NCBI RefSeq assembly: GCF_965363235.1
Contig: NC_134846.1
Location: 64,655,121-64,719,120 of the forward strand
Reading direction: 5' to 3'
DNA from: Mytilus galloprovincialis
Taxonomy: Eukaryota > Mollusca > Bivalvia > Mytilida > Mytilidae
DNA length: 64,000 bases
Position numbers and translations under genes: made by a program. Shown piece by piece: positions 24,990-34,828 of the stretch. Positions within the stretch are counted from its first letter, which is position 1. Each line of letters opens with the position of its first letter. The notes beneath the pieces were generated by a model that was not told where the DNA came from, searched no databases, and worked only from the letters and a program-made list of their open reading frames with translations.

Positions 24990-25530
24990 ATGGAAATCGG
25001 GAAAGCAGATCGTTTGTCACAAAGGCCCTCTAAAAGTCCTTATAAATGCAGCCAAAGGCAAAGGGTACAGCAGAGGGGCGTACCGACACCGTTGGGAAAC
25101 AGATCTAGCAATGTCGTTGGACAGCATACTTCCACGCAAGTTTTAGCTACATGTATGATGACTCCAGAACTTAGGAATGAAGTTGTTCAGATTGTCAATG
25201 GCAATGCCCTTATTCACTCTCCAGCTACTGTTAGTGTTACATCTCCTGACTCAGTCAAGGAAAGGCAACAATCGAATACAGGTATAACACAAAGTTCTAA
25301 TATTTGCCAATAACTAGTGCAAATGATAATCTATGTTTAAATGTTTCACAAAACTCGGAACAAAATAATTAATGGTGAATATGTAGATTTGGGTATATAG
25401 CTTTAATACAAATTCAGGCACAGAACAGTAGATACAAATGGACAGCTGATTATCCAAACTAAACTAAGTAAAAAGATTACTGATATTAACACATGGATAG
25501 ATGCTTTCCTTATTTACATAAGTAAATAAA
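24990..25530 (+). pseudogene. Decayed retroelement ORF (possibly tyrosine-recombinase type)
   Basis: A 107-residue frame (24990-25313) is rich in Ser, Gln and Pro. After its stop, the same frame continues with INGEYVDLGI (25368 onward) and then NGQLIIQTKLSKKITDINTW followed by IDAFLIY, interrupted by several stops. The pattern GEYVDL...W-x-DAFLIY is one I associate with ORFs of cnidarian and mollusc elements that encode tyrosine recombinases; this is memory, not a search. The copy is dead. Confidence 0.45.
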
Positions 25531-25631
25531 TATATATTTTATTATAGTGTCACATATTGATTGACAATATTTACAAATCACAATATACAATAAAACAATC
25601 AATACCCAGTCATAAACTTGATTATAAGTAT

Positions 25632-25976
25632 TTATGTTGGTGTACATTTAGAAGATGCACCTAACTTAACCGAATACATACATGTTAAAATATTTTGTGT
25701 ATCCGTGTTTCCAGTGCAAAATTTACAAAATCTCTCATTAGAGGGTATTGTTGGTCTTGCATACCTACCAGTTTCTATTGATAATGAGTGTGCACTTATT
25801 CTTAATTTAGTGAAAAATAAAAAGTTAACCACAGTTTCCATCTTTAATCTTAGATAGTTCAAATTTAATTTAATTTTGAAGAAATCTTCTAGTTTCTGTT
25901 TGAAATTACTATTACAATGCTTGTTAAAGGGTATTCCAATATATTTCATTAATTCAGATAATTTATTAGACCACAA
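25632..25976 (-). pseudogene. LINE polyprotein C-terminal fragment
   Basis: The minus-strand translation contains LRISAHSLSIETGRYARP followed by ERFCKFCTG, the R-x-S-x-H-x-L-x-I-E-x-GR...ER-x-C-x-x-C pattern seen at the C-terminus of many metazoan non-LTR retrotransposon ORF2 proteins after the RT domain. The usual downstream His is not clear, and no RT motif is present in the fragment. It is a dead 3' remnant inside E1. Confidence 0.6.
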
Positions 25977-25995
25977 ATTTTCTCTGTACTAAGTT

Positions 25996-26071
25996 GGTAT
26001 TTTAATAGGATTGATTGATTGTTGGTTGCTTAATGTCCAGTGGCAAATATTTCAGGCATATCTATCAGGAC
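25996..26071 (+). repeat. Bivalve repeat tail with ATTG microsatellite
   Basis: GATTGATTGATTGTTGGTTG then CCAGTGGCAAATATTTCA then CAGGACGA. The same tail is at 54595-54655, and inverted at about 41660-41715. It abuts the minisatellite. Confidence 0.65.
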
Positions 26072-28395
26072 GAATATTTACACAGTGTCTGTAAATTGTG
26101 TCATTTTAGGATAATTTAGTTTGTATCAAGCGGATACATTGTTATGACACAGTGTCTGTAAATTATGTCTTTTTAGAATAACTTAGTTTGTATCGAGGAG
26201 ATATTCTGGTAGGACACAGTGTCTGTAAATTGTGTCTTTTTAGGATAATCTAGTTTGTATCAATTAGATCCATTGATAGGACAAAGTGTCTGTAAATTGT
26301 GTCTTTTAAGGATAATATAGTTGTATCAAGTAGATACATTGATATGACACAGTGTCTGTAAATTGTGTCTTTTAAGGATAATATAGTTTGTATCAAGTAG
26401 ATATGTTGATAGGACAGTGTCTGTAAATTGTGTCTTTTTAGGATAATCTAGTTTGTATCAATTAGATCCATTGATAGGACAAAGTGTCTGTAAATTGTGT
26501 CTTTTAAGGATAATATAGTTGTATCAAGTAGATACATTGATATGACACAGTGTCTGTAAATTGTGTCTTTTAAGGATAATATAGTTTGTATCAAGTAGAT
26601 ATGTTGATAGGACAGTGTCTGTAAATTGTGTCTTTTAAGGATAATATAGTTTGTATCAAGTAAATATGTTGATAGGACAGTGTCTGTAAATTGTGTCTTT
26701 TAAGGATAATATAGTTTGTATCAAGTAGATATGTTGATAGGACATAGTGTGTTTAATTGTGTCTTTTAAGGATAATATAGTTTGTATCAAGTAGATATGT
26801 TGATAGGACACAGTGTCTGTAAATTGTGTCTTTTAAGGATAATATAGTTTGTATCAAGTAGATATGTTGATAGGACAGTGTCTGTAAATTGTGTCTTTTA
26901 AGGATAATATAGTTTGTATCAAGTAGATATGTTGATAGGACACAGTGTCTGTAAATTGTGTCTTTTTAGGATAATTTAGTTTGTATCAAGTAGATACATT
27001 GATATGACACAGTGTCTGTAAATTGTGTCTTTTTAGGATAATTTAGTTTGTATCAAGTAGATACATTGATAGGACAGTGTCTTTTAAGAATAATTTAGTT
27101 TGTATCAAGTAGATATGTTGATAGGACAGTGTCTGTAAAATGTGTTTTTTAAGGATAATTTAGTTTGTATCAAGTAGATATGTTGATAGGATACAGTGTC
27201 TGTAAATTGTGTCTTTTAAGGATAATATAGTTTGTATCAAGTAGATATGTTGATAGGACACAGTGTCTGTAAATTGTGTCTTTTAAGGATAATATAGTTT
27301 GTATCAAGTAGATATGTTGATAGGACACAGTGTCTGTAAATTGTGTCTTTTAAGGATATTTTAGTTTGTATCAAGTAGATACATTGATATGACACAGTGT
27401 CTGTAAATTGTGTCTTTTAAGGATAATTTAGTTTGTATCAAGTAGATATGTTGATAGGATACAGTGTGTGTAAATTGTGTCTTTTAAGGATAATTGAGTT
27501 TGTATCAAGTAGATACATTGATATGACACAGTGTCTGTAAATTGTGTCTTTTAAGGATATTTTAGTTTGTATCAAGTAGATACATTGATATGACACAGTG
27601 TCTGTAAATTGTGTCTTTTAAGGATAATTTAGTTTGTATCAAGTAGATACATTGATAGGACACAGTGTCTGTAAATTGTGTCGTTTAAGGATAATTTAGT
27701 TTGTATCAAGTAGATACATTGATATGACACAGTGTCTGTAAATTGTGTCTGATAAGGATAATTTAGTTTGTATCAAGTAGATACATTGATAGGACAAAGT
27801 GTCTGTAAATTGTGTCTTTTAAGGATAATTTAGTTTGTATCTAGTAGATACATTGATATGAAACAGTGTCTGTAAATTATGTCTTTTAAGGATAATTTAG
27901 TTTGTATCAAGTAGATACATTGTTAGGAAACAGTGTCTGTAAATTGTGTCTTATGAGAATAATTTAGTTTGTATCAAGTAGATACATTGATAGGACAAAG
28001 TGTCTGTAAATTGTGTCTTTTAAGGTTAATTGAGTGTGTATCAAGTAGATACATTGATAAGACACAGTGTCTGTAAATTGTGTCGTTTAAGGATGATTTA
28101 GTTTGTATCAAGTAGATACATTGATAGGACACAGTGTCTGTAAATTGTGTATTTTAAGGATAATTTAGTTTGTATCAAGTAGATACATCGATAGGACACA
28201 GTGTCTGTAAATTGTGTATTTTAAGGATAATTTAGTTTGTATCAAGTAGATACATTGACAGGACACGGTGTCTGTAAATTGTGTATTTTAAGGATAATTT
28301 AGTTTGTATCAAGTAGATACATTGATAGGACACAGTGTCTGTAAATTGTTCCTTTTTAGTATTTTTGATTTGTATCAAGTAGATACATCAGAAAC
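26072..28395 (+). repeat. 67-bp minisatellite, about 34 copies
   Basis: The unit contains GACACAGTGTCTGTAAATTG, then TGTCTTTTAAGGATAATTTA, then GTTTGTATCAAGTAGATACA and TTGATAG. Measured spacing is 67 bp (27391, 27458, 27525). Each unit carries two perfect short inverted repeats: GACAC-A-GTGTC and GTATC-AAGTA-GATAC. Variants alternate (TACATTGATATG versus TATGTTGATAGG), and a ~200-bp block (about 26220-26420) is repeated once, giving higher-order structure. Confidence 0.92.
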
Positions 28396-28990
28396 ATAGT
28401 GTACATGTCTAGTGGCTTTCGAAGCGTTCCGTAAATTGTATAATTATGATATCATTTGGCCACCACTTTTAGAATCACTTAAGGCATTTTTATTGCATGC
28501 AACTATATTTATTGCTTATATGTCACTTGAAACAAATTAAATGGGTTTATAGGACAGCTAACTGTTATCCGTAAAGAAAGATCACGTTGCAAAATTTTGC
28601 TATTATTGTTATCCCATTCTCAAAAACGGATCAATGTTGTCATGGTAACAGAAACTAAACTAGAATATTGTCTAATTTATTTGTTAAAAATATGAAACGC
28701 AAAGACCAAAGGTTAAAGTCCCCTTATTCTCTGACTTTGGTGACAAGTACCAGTGTTCATGTGTTCTAAGTTTTAAAAGTTTGAATACATGTAGGAATAA
28801 TGGATTCAGTTTCATTTTGAATCGGAGATATGGTAAAAACCAATAAGCATGAATAAAGCAGCCACAAGAATGTACACCTTTGCGGCTTAGCTATATATAC
28901 AATTGGGAGGTTGTTACATAAAATAGCCTGAAATATATAATAAGCCCGATATATTCACATCTGACGGCGTTACTTTATCTCATGTGGGCA
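28396..28990. other. E1 interior, nothing recognised
   Basis: AT-rich sequence between the minisatellite and the T tract; no ORF supported. Confidence 0.35.
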
Positions 28991-28993
28991 ATT

Positions 28994-28994
<1 letters not shown>

Positions 28995-29038
<44 letters not shown>
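28995..29038 (+). repeat. T44 homopolymer
   Basis: An uninterrupted run of 44 T; read on the minus strand it is a poly(A) tract. The exact length is assembly-dependent. An overlapping 108-codon ORF is an artefact. Confidence 0.85.
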
Positions 29039-29107
29039 CTTATTTCATTACAGGGTAATTTAAATATAAATATATGTGTGTGGTCATTTAAAAGTACGGT
29101 CACGGCG

Positions 29108-29212
29108 GGTGTGTTGTGTCGCTACCGCATTTGTGGCGGTGGTCGAACTCAGTGTCCAATAACTCTTGGCATAGCCACTGAATTCGACCATGTGGCGAAA
29201 ATAGCGACACAA
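29108..29212. repeat. Imperfect hairpin in E1
   Basis: GTGTTGTGTCGCTA...GGTCGAACTCAGTG pairs with CACTGAATTCGACC...TAGCGACACAACAT. The right arm is also present in E2 at about 30135. Confidence 0.65.
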
Positions 29213-29638
29213 CATCTACAAATATATTATGCTTCTTATAATGGAATTATGTATCCGCTGAGCTTCTGTTTCCCAGGGCCAGCATCCGATATATTTTGGA
29301 AGCAATAATGTTAATAAGGATATTATATTGATATATAAGGAAATGACATTATAAGGAATAACAATAAGGTGGAAATAAGGAATAAGAATAATGTGGAAAT
29401 AAGGAATAAGGAATGGACAATAATGTGGAAATAAGGAATAAGGAATGGACAATAATGTAGAAATAAGGAATAAGGAATGGACTATAAGGTTTAATTATAT
29501 ATACTAGGGACTTGCCAATTATGTTTCTCGGCAGTCCCATTCTTTGTCAAGCCGTGGCCGTACAATTTTGTACTTTTGCCAAATAAAATATTTCTTACTT
29601 TATATATTTGTATGTCATTTGGCCCCACGTTGTCTCAG
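29186..29638 (+). repeat. E right-end segment, copy in E1
   Basis: Identical or nearly so to 30127-30576. It contains a short purine-rich array (GGAAATAAGGAATAAGGAATGGACAATAATGT type, 29390-29480). The small reverse ORFs here are the translated array. Confidence 0.9.
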
Positions 29639-29643
29639 ATAAT

Positions 29644-30576
29644 AAGATTTATTCCTATGAAGAATAAATCCGGTTATCGGAGGAAAGTGGGCTTACGTTT
29701 TGGGAGTTGTCCCGCTTTGAACACGTGGTGGAACTTGTTATGTATTATGAGTCACGTTAATTATTTTAACCTTGATAACTGTGACGTCATCATTCTTTCT
29801 TTACCACGTACGATACAGCAGAGGGAAGACGCAAAAAATTGGGTTCCGTATGAATTAACTAATGTTTGTTTCAAAAGTTACCCACCCACCCACCACTTAG
29901 ATAAAAGACATACTCCTAAAATGTAGTTAATATACATGTGTTAAATGTTATATTATGTTATATCATGTTGTTCGTTTTTCTGCTGTTTTTGTTCTATTTT
30001 TCAGGTTGAAATGACTGGTAGCTTATTCCGATTGTAATCCCAATCCTTCGTCACGGCTTCAGACAAAGATTCCGACCATTGTAATCCCAATCCTTCGTCA
30101 CGGCTTCAGACAAAGACTCCGACCATTTAATGGCGAAAATAGCGACACAACATCTACAAATATATTATGCTTCTTATAATGGAATTATGTATCCGCTGAG
30201 CTTCTGTTTCCCAGGGCCAGCATCCGATATATTTTGGAAGCAATAATGTTAATAAGGATATTATATTGATATATAAGGAAATGACATTATAAGGAATAAC
30301 AATAAGGTGGAAATAAGGAATAAGAATAATGTGGAAATAAGGAATAAGGAATGGACAATAATGTGGAAATAAGGAATAAGGAATGGACAATAATGTAGAA
30401 ATAAGGAATAAGGAATGGACTATAAGGTTTAATTATATATACTAGGGACTTGCCAATTATGTTTCTCGGCAGTCCCATTCTTTGTCAAGCCGTGGCCGTA
30501 CAATTTTGTACTTTTGCCAAATAAAATATTTCTTACTTTATATATTTGTATGTCATTTGGCCCCACGTTGTCTCAG
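29644..30576. mobile_element. Inserted element E2 (933 bp), internally deleted copy of E1
   Basis: The left 235 bp match 24210-24447 and the right ~450 bp match 29186-29638. The middle 244 bp (29881-30124, with CCCACCCACCCACC and a 52-bp direct duplication at about 30035-30125) replaces 4.7 kb of E1. ATAAT precedes (29639-29643) and follows (30577-30581) it. Confidence 0.85.
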
Positions 30577-32732
30577 ATAATTCATGATTGTCCAGTGATG
30601 GTATATAAAAAACCAGAATCTAATAACGAGTATTCGTTTTGTAAAAAAAAACTGCCTTCCTATTTATCCCTGGAAAAACTATTATTTTAAATTTGTGGCT
30701 AGCGGCTTATCGTAGTCAATCTATGCGCAACAGAATCTAAATGAGTTGTCTTTGTATCCATAAATGTGTTTTCTTCTTTTTTTTATTAAAAGTTTTGCTA
30801 GTTAATCAGCTCAATAGCTTTATACCCTTTTTAGTTTTCGGTTCGGTGTGAGCCACGGCTCCATGTTGAAGACCGTACCTTGACCTATGATGATTCAATT
30901 TTATAAAATTGTGACTTGGATGCAGAGTTGTCTTATTGTCACTTATACCGCATCTTCCTATATCTAATAGTGCAGCAAAATGAAGAGGGGGATTTGGATG
31001 AAAATTTATATAATTTATGTTATTAATGTAGTTAAATTATTTATCTGAATATTACTTTCTTGGAATATCACAGTACTAACCGGATTGTATAAGGAAACTG
31101 GCAAAGGTTAATGACCGTACTGAGAACTCGAGGCAAAAACTAACATTATATCATAAAATATTCGAAATAGAAAACCAAAAATTAGTGATATGTATCTCTA
31201 ACTTGATGATAACAGATAAAATAGTAAAAGGAAACTGCCAAACTTTCAAGACCAGACATTCCTATCTAAGATTTTTATCAAGTCATTTCCGAAAACAGGA
31301 AGCCGCAACTTTTGTAAAATGAATTTAAATAAGGAACTTTAATTTTAATTTTCCCAAAAGATATACTAAGAAGTTGATTTATTAAAACCTTCCATGACAA
31401 TGAAATGTTATTTAAGATGAAGAGATTAGTTAAGTGTTTCATTTAAGGGGGATCATCCAAAATGGGAAGGCGTTGTCTCTTCTACAAACACGTGCACTTT
31501 CTGAATAATCGTATAGCTATGTCAATATTGATCTTGAGCTTTAAAATGAAAGACAATTTTGAAACTGGTCACGTCGAGTTATAGAAACCGCTTAAGTTTG
31601 GTTATTACGCAGATAATAATTGGCATATTCTGAACCAATGTATGGCATATATAATATCTTTAAGAACACCCTCTTCTCATTCTAAATGTAAATGTGAATA
31701 AAAAGGAGAAGAGGTGTGTTTTTTTTACTTTTTGTTTTGGACAACTGCAAGACAAGATAACTAGTTTTTTGCCAAAGATTCAATTGGATTATTGTGAGAA
31801 ATAATGCTGAAATTTTTTTTCATTTTGTCTTTTATGCATAGTTGTGTGACACTTTCGCAAATTTTCAGGATTACGGTTTATAAGTAAAATATTATGCTCT
31901 CTTTCAGAAAATGTATTTTGAATTATTGTAATGAAGTTAGTTTATAATTTGGCAAAGAAAGTTTTTGATTATCCTTTTTTATAATATTTCTATTAACTTA
32001 AATTTATTATTGATGCCGCTACACCTCATATGATGCAAAGCGTAACAATTTATATATATTTGTTTACATATTAACATTTCATAGATGTATAAGAGGCTAC
32101 GAATTTATTAGTATAAAAAAAACATGTGGTATCTATTGCCAATAAGACAACTCTCCACCAGAGACTAAATGACGTAGATGTAAACGAACTATAGGTCTAT
32201 TTTGTTTTATTCACTTTTAAAAGACCTACAACGACCTCCAATAATCATTTTATAAGAAATATTGAAATTGAATAGATATAGAAATGTCTAATATATATTT
32301 TACATTAGCCTTTAGAGAATAAAATTATTTTAGCGATGGCAAGTGCTGAACGTGAATATGTACACGAGTTGTTCATATTTCCAGGCATCTATTAAATATT
32401 CATATCTAAATATAGATAATCATGTACTTTCTAAGTATCAGATAGTCTGAAGGATAGAAATACTTCACAGTCCATCAATGACCTAATATGGTTTAAACAC
32501 GCTCTTACCCATACAAATTAGCTAACTTTGTATATACAACTTACGAAATTGACGCCCCTTGTAATATAAATATAATGACAGTGTTCGTTGCTCGTGATTG
32601 TGGCTCAAAGGTTGTAAACGAAAAGCTTTTCCATGAGGAGGGCCGACCTGAAAGAAATTTATATGTTACACCTGCTAGTCATAGTAGTACACTGGAATTA
32701 TTCCATTCAATATTAAGGTAGTAAAGTTTATA
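30577..32732 (+). repeat. 2.8-kb tandem duplication, copy 2, right part
   Basis: Matches 21398-23616 and completes the copy broken at 24209. It lacks the 66 bp found at 22545-22610. Confidence 0.93.
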
Positions 32733-33100
32733 TTCAATATTTCTTTTCTCTCTGAGTAGAAAGCCTAAATTTTAATACTTGTTTTTAAAAGGACATCGTC
32801 CAACCTTGTGGTAACATGAAATTCTAAATTCTGATTCCAAATCGTGATTGACTGTATCCCTTAACGATGTAAAGCTACAAGCATGTTAAGCTATTTTTGT
32901 CGACATTTAAATGAAGTTTTACGACCCCCCTCAATGCATGCAAATGCCATAAAAAAAATATACATCTTCAATATTGCCAGGATATGTTTATGTTGAAGTC
33001 ATTCTGTTCTTATGTAACTTAAATCGATCAATTCAAAACAAGCTTCCTTTTAAAATTGTTACACGATGATTACTGCTGTACCCATATTTTGACTATTTTA
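32733..33100. other. Intergenic, nothing recognised
   Basis: No gene or known repeat seen. Confidence 0.35.
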
Positions 33101-33199
33101 TTCATTATGTCTGTTTAGTTCACGTATCATTGTAAATATAACGGAATTAGATGAGACTGTCATCAAAGTGAGAGGTTTAGCGCTTTAAAACCATCGTTA

Positions 33200-33545
33200 A
33201 CAATTGAGATTTATTTTAATGTCCTAAGCGACAAAGATTTGTTTACATTCTGTAAATTCAGAATGGTCAATCATAAACAGCCAAAAGAATGTGGGAGGTG
33301 GTTTAATATCCCAAGAGAAAATCGGACCTGCTTTTTATGTCAAGATGGTGATATTGTTGATGTCTTCCATTTAATATACCCTGTACCTTTTTTACATGTA
33401 AACATATTCATGTATTTCTATTGTATTGTTTTTCCCCAACATAAGTACCTTTGTTATATTGTATAATATCTATGTTCCTCTGTGTACCATTTGTTTTTAC
33501 AGCGGTTTTTCAGAATAAAGTGTGTTTATATGAAAACAAAATAAT
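33200..33545 (+). pseudogene. LINE 3' fragment
   Basis: The frame at 33239-33390 reads RMVNHKQPKECGRW then NRTCFLCQDGDIVDVFHLIY, matching the R-x-x-NH-x-L-P-x-E-x-GRW...NR-x-C-x-x-C...D-x-FH pattern of LINE ORF2 C-termini. It then loses similarity. TTTTTCAGAATAAAGTGTG at about 33506-33526 resembles a retroelement 3' end. Upstream, 33100-33210 is a mussel repeat fragment. Confidence 0.6.
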
Positions 33546-33579
33546 AAATAAATTTTACTTTAATGTTTGCATTAAAAAG

Positions 33580-33720
33580 TAAAATCACAAAAATACTTAA
33601 CTCGTAGGAAAATTCAAAACGAAAAGTCCATATCAAATGGCAAAATCACATCAAATGAATGGATAACAACTATCAAGTTCCTGACTTAGTACAGGCATTT
33701 TCTTATGTAGTTAACCCTAA
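33580..33720 (-). repeat. Mussel dispersed repeat, inverted fragment
   Basis: 'AAAATTCAAAACGAAAAGTCC...CAAATGGCAAAATCA' is the reverse complement of the 3640-3700 block. Confidence 0.65.
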
Positions 33721-34828
33721 CTTACTATACTTCTCAAATTAATACTTATACATTTGACTTCATAGACTCCGTGTAATCAATATTTCCAGGATTTGTTTGT
33801 GTTGATGTCATTTTGTTCTTGTGTAACTGTAATCGATCAATTCAAAATAAGCTTGCATTTGAAATAAAGCTATTTTAAAAAAGAATATCACGCAAACAAT
33901 TTACTACAACCAGAAAAAAAATGTCTTATTAATTGAAATGTCTCATTCATAATAATTAGGCTTTTGTAGATGTTAATAAAAAAAAATCCAATGATGTTAA
34001 GATATCATTTATAAAATTTTTATGCACTTTAATGAATTTAGTATCGTCTATTATTCTCAAATGCTGATAAATAAGAAGAAAGTTTCGGTTCTCTGTAACT
34101 CCGTTTTAATCTTGTCCTGATTTCATTATTTTTTTATAACAAATTCGGTCAAATTCAAAAGGGGAAGTTTATACAAACCGGCAACATCAATTGTTAGACT
34201 TTATCAATCAACAAAACCAAGGGAAACAATTGCTATATTCTTGATTTGGTACTTGCTTTATAAAATTTGAACATAGGTTAACTACTATTTCCATAATTTA
34301 CCTCATTATAAAGCATCAATTCTATTCTACAGGATAATGACTTGAGAATGAAATTATGAAATGTGGAATTTTATCCCCATTGCAACTGAATTAGTACTGT
34401 TTACCTTCTCTTCAACCTTCATTGGGTCAGCTATTGGTATGACGTGTAAATTGAATATTGAATATTCAGTTTTCTGTGTATTATCTGATGTTATATTGTT
34501 TATTTCTTCGACTTTTTCGTCCGGTCTTTATGTTGTCTTCAGTTGACAAACTAAGTAATCGTTACAAAAAGAAGGTTCCAATTTCCTCAGGCAAAATTAG
34601 CCTTTGATTATATTATCTGTTCTTTCGGGTGGTTTTTTCATGATTCGAATGGAGTTTACTAACACTGGCTCAATACAGTAATTGTTGCTGCTGGGTTGGT
34701 AACTTTAGGTTTTTCACTTATACTTTGTCGCAGGGCATGTGAGCTTGCTTATTACAGGATACTAGTACTTTGTTTAATCAATTATTAAGATTATAGTGTG
34801 CAATATCTATCAACATAATATATTTCAG
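33721..34828. other. Upstream region of gene B
   Basis: No gene is supported. The coding exon at 34829 starts directly after an AG acceptor, so a noncoding 5' exon and the promoter should lie here or further upstream; I could not identify them. Confidence 0.4.

Larger units (their letters stand above)
24210..29638. mobile_element. Inserted element E1 (5.4 kb), unclassified
   Basis: The uninterrupted copy of the target at 21397-21409 shows that everything from 24210 to 30576 was inserted at GTCTGA-ATAAT-TCATG. E1 begins AAGATTTATTCCTATGAAG and ends CGTTGTCTCAG. It is followed by ATAAT and a second copy (E2, 29644-30576) with the same two ends. E1's interior holds a decayed retroelement ORF, a LINE fragment, the 67-bp minisatellite, a T44 tract and an imperfect hairpin. 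The ends are not terminal inverted repeats and are not TG...CA. A 5-bp duplication fits several classes, so I leave it unclassified. Confidence 0.75.

Noticed and set aside
26072..28395. CRISPR array
   Set aside because: Repeats are contiguous with no unique spacers, and the DNA is animal.
29216..30478. Duplicate Ser/Pro/Tyr-rich minus ORFs
   Set aside because: Translated purine-rich short arrays, duplicated because the E right end is duplicated.
24210..30576. LTR retrotransposon with E2 as LTR
   Set aside because: E1 and E2 share both ends but there is no LTR-internal-LTR order, no TG...CA ends and no gag-pol between identical repeats.
24210..30576. Helitron
   Set aside because: No 5' TC, 3' CTRR or terminal hairpin at the expected place, and the ATAAT repeats suggest a target duplication, which Helitrons do not make.
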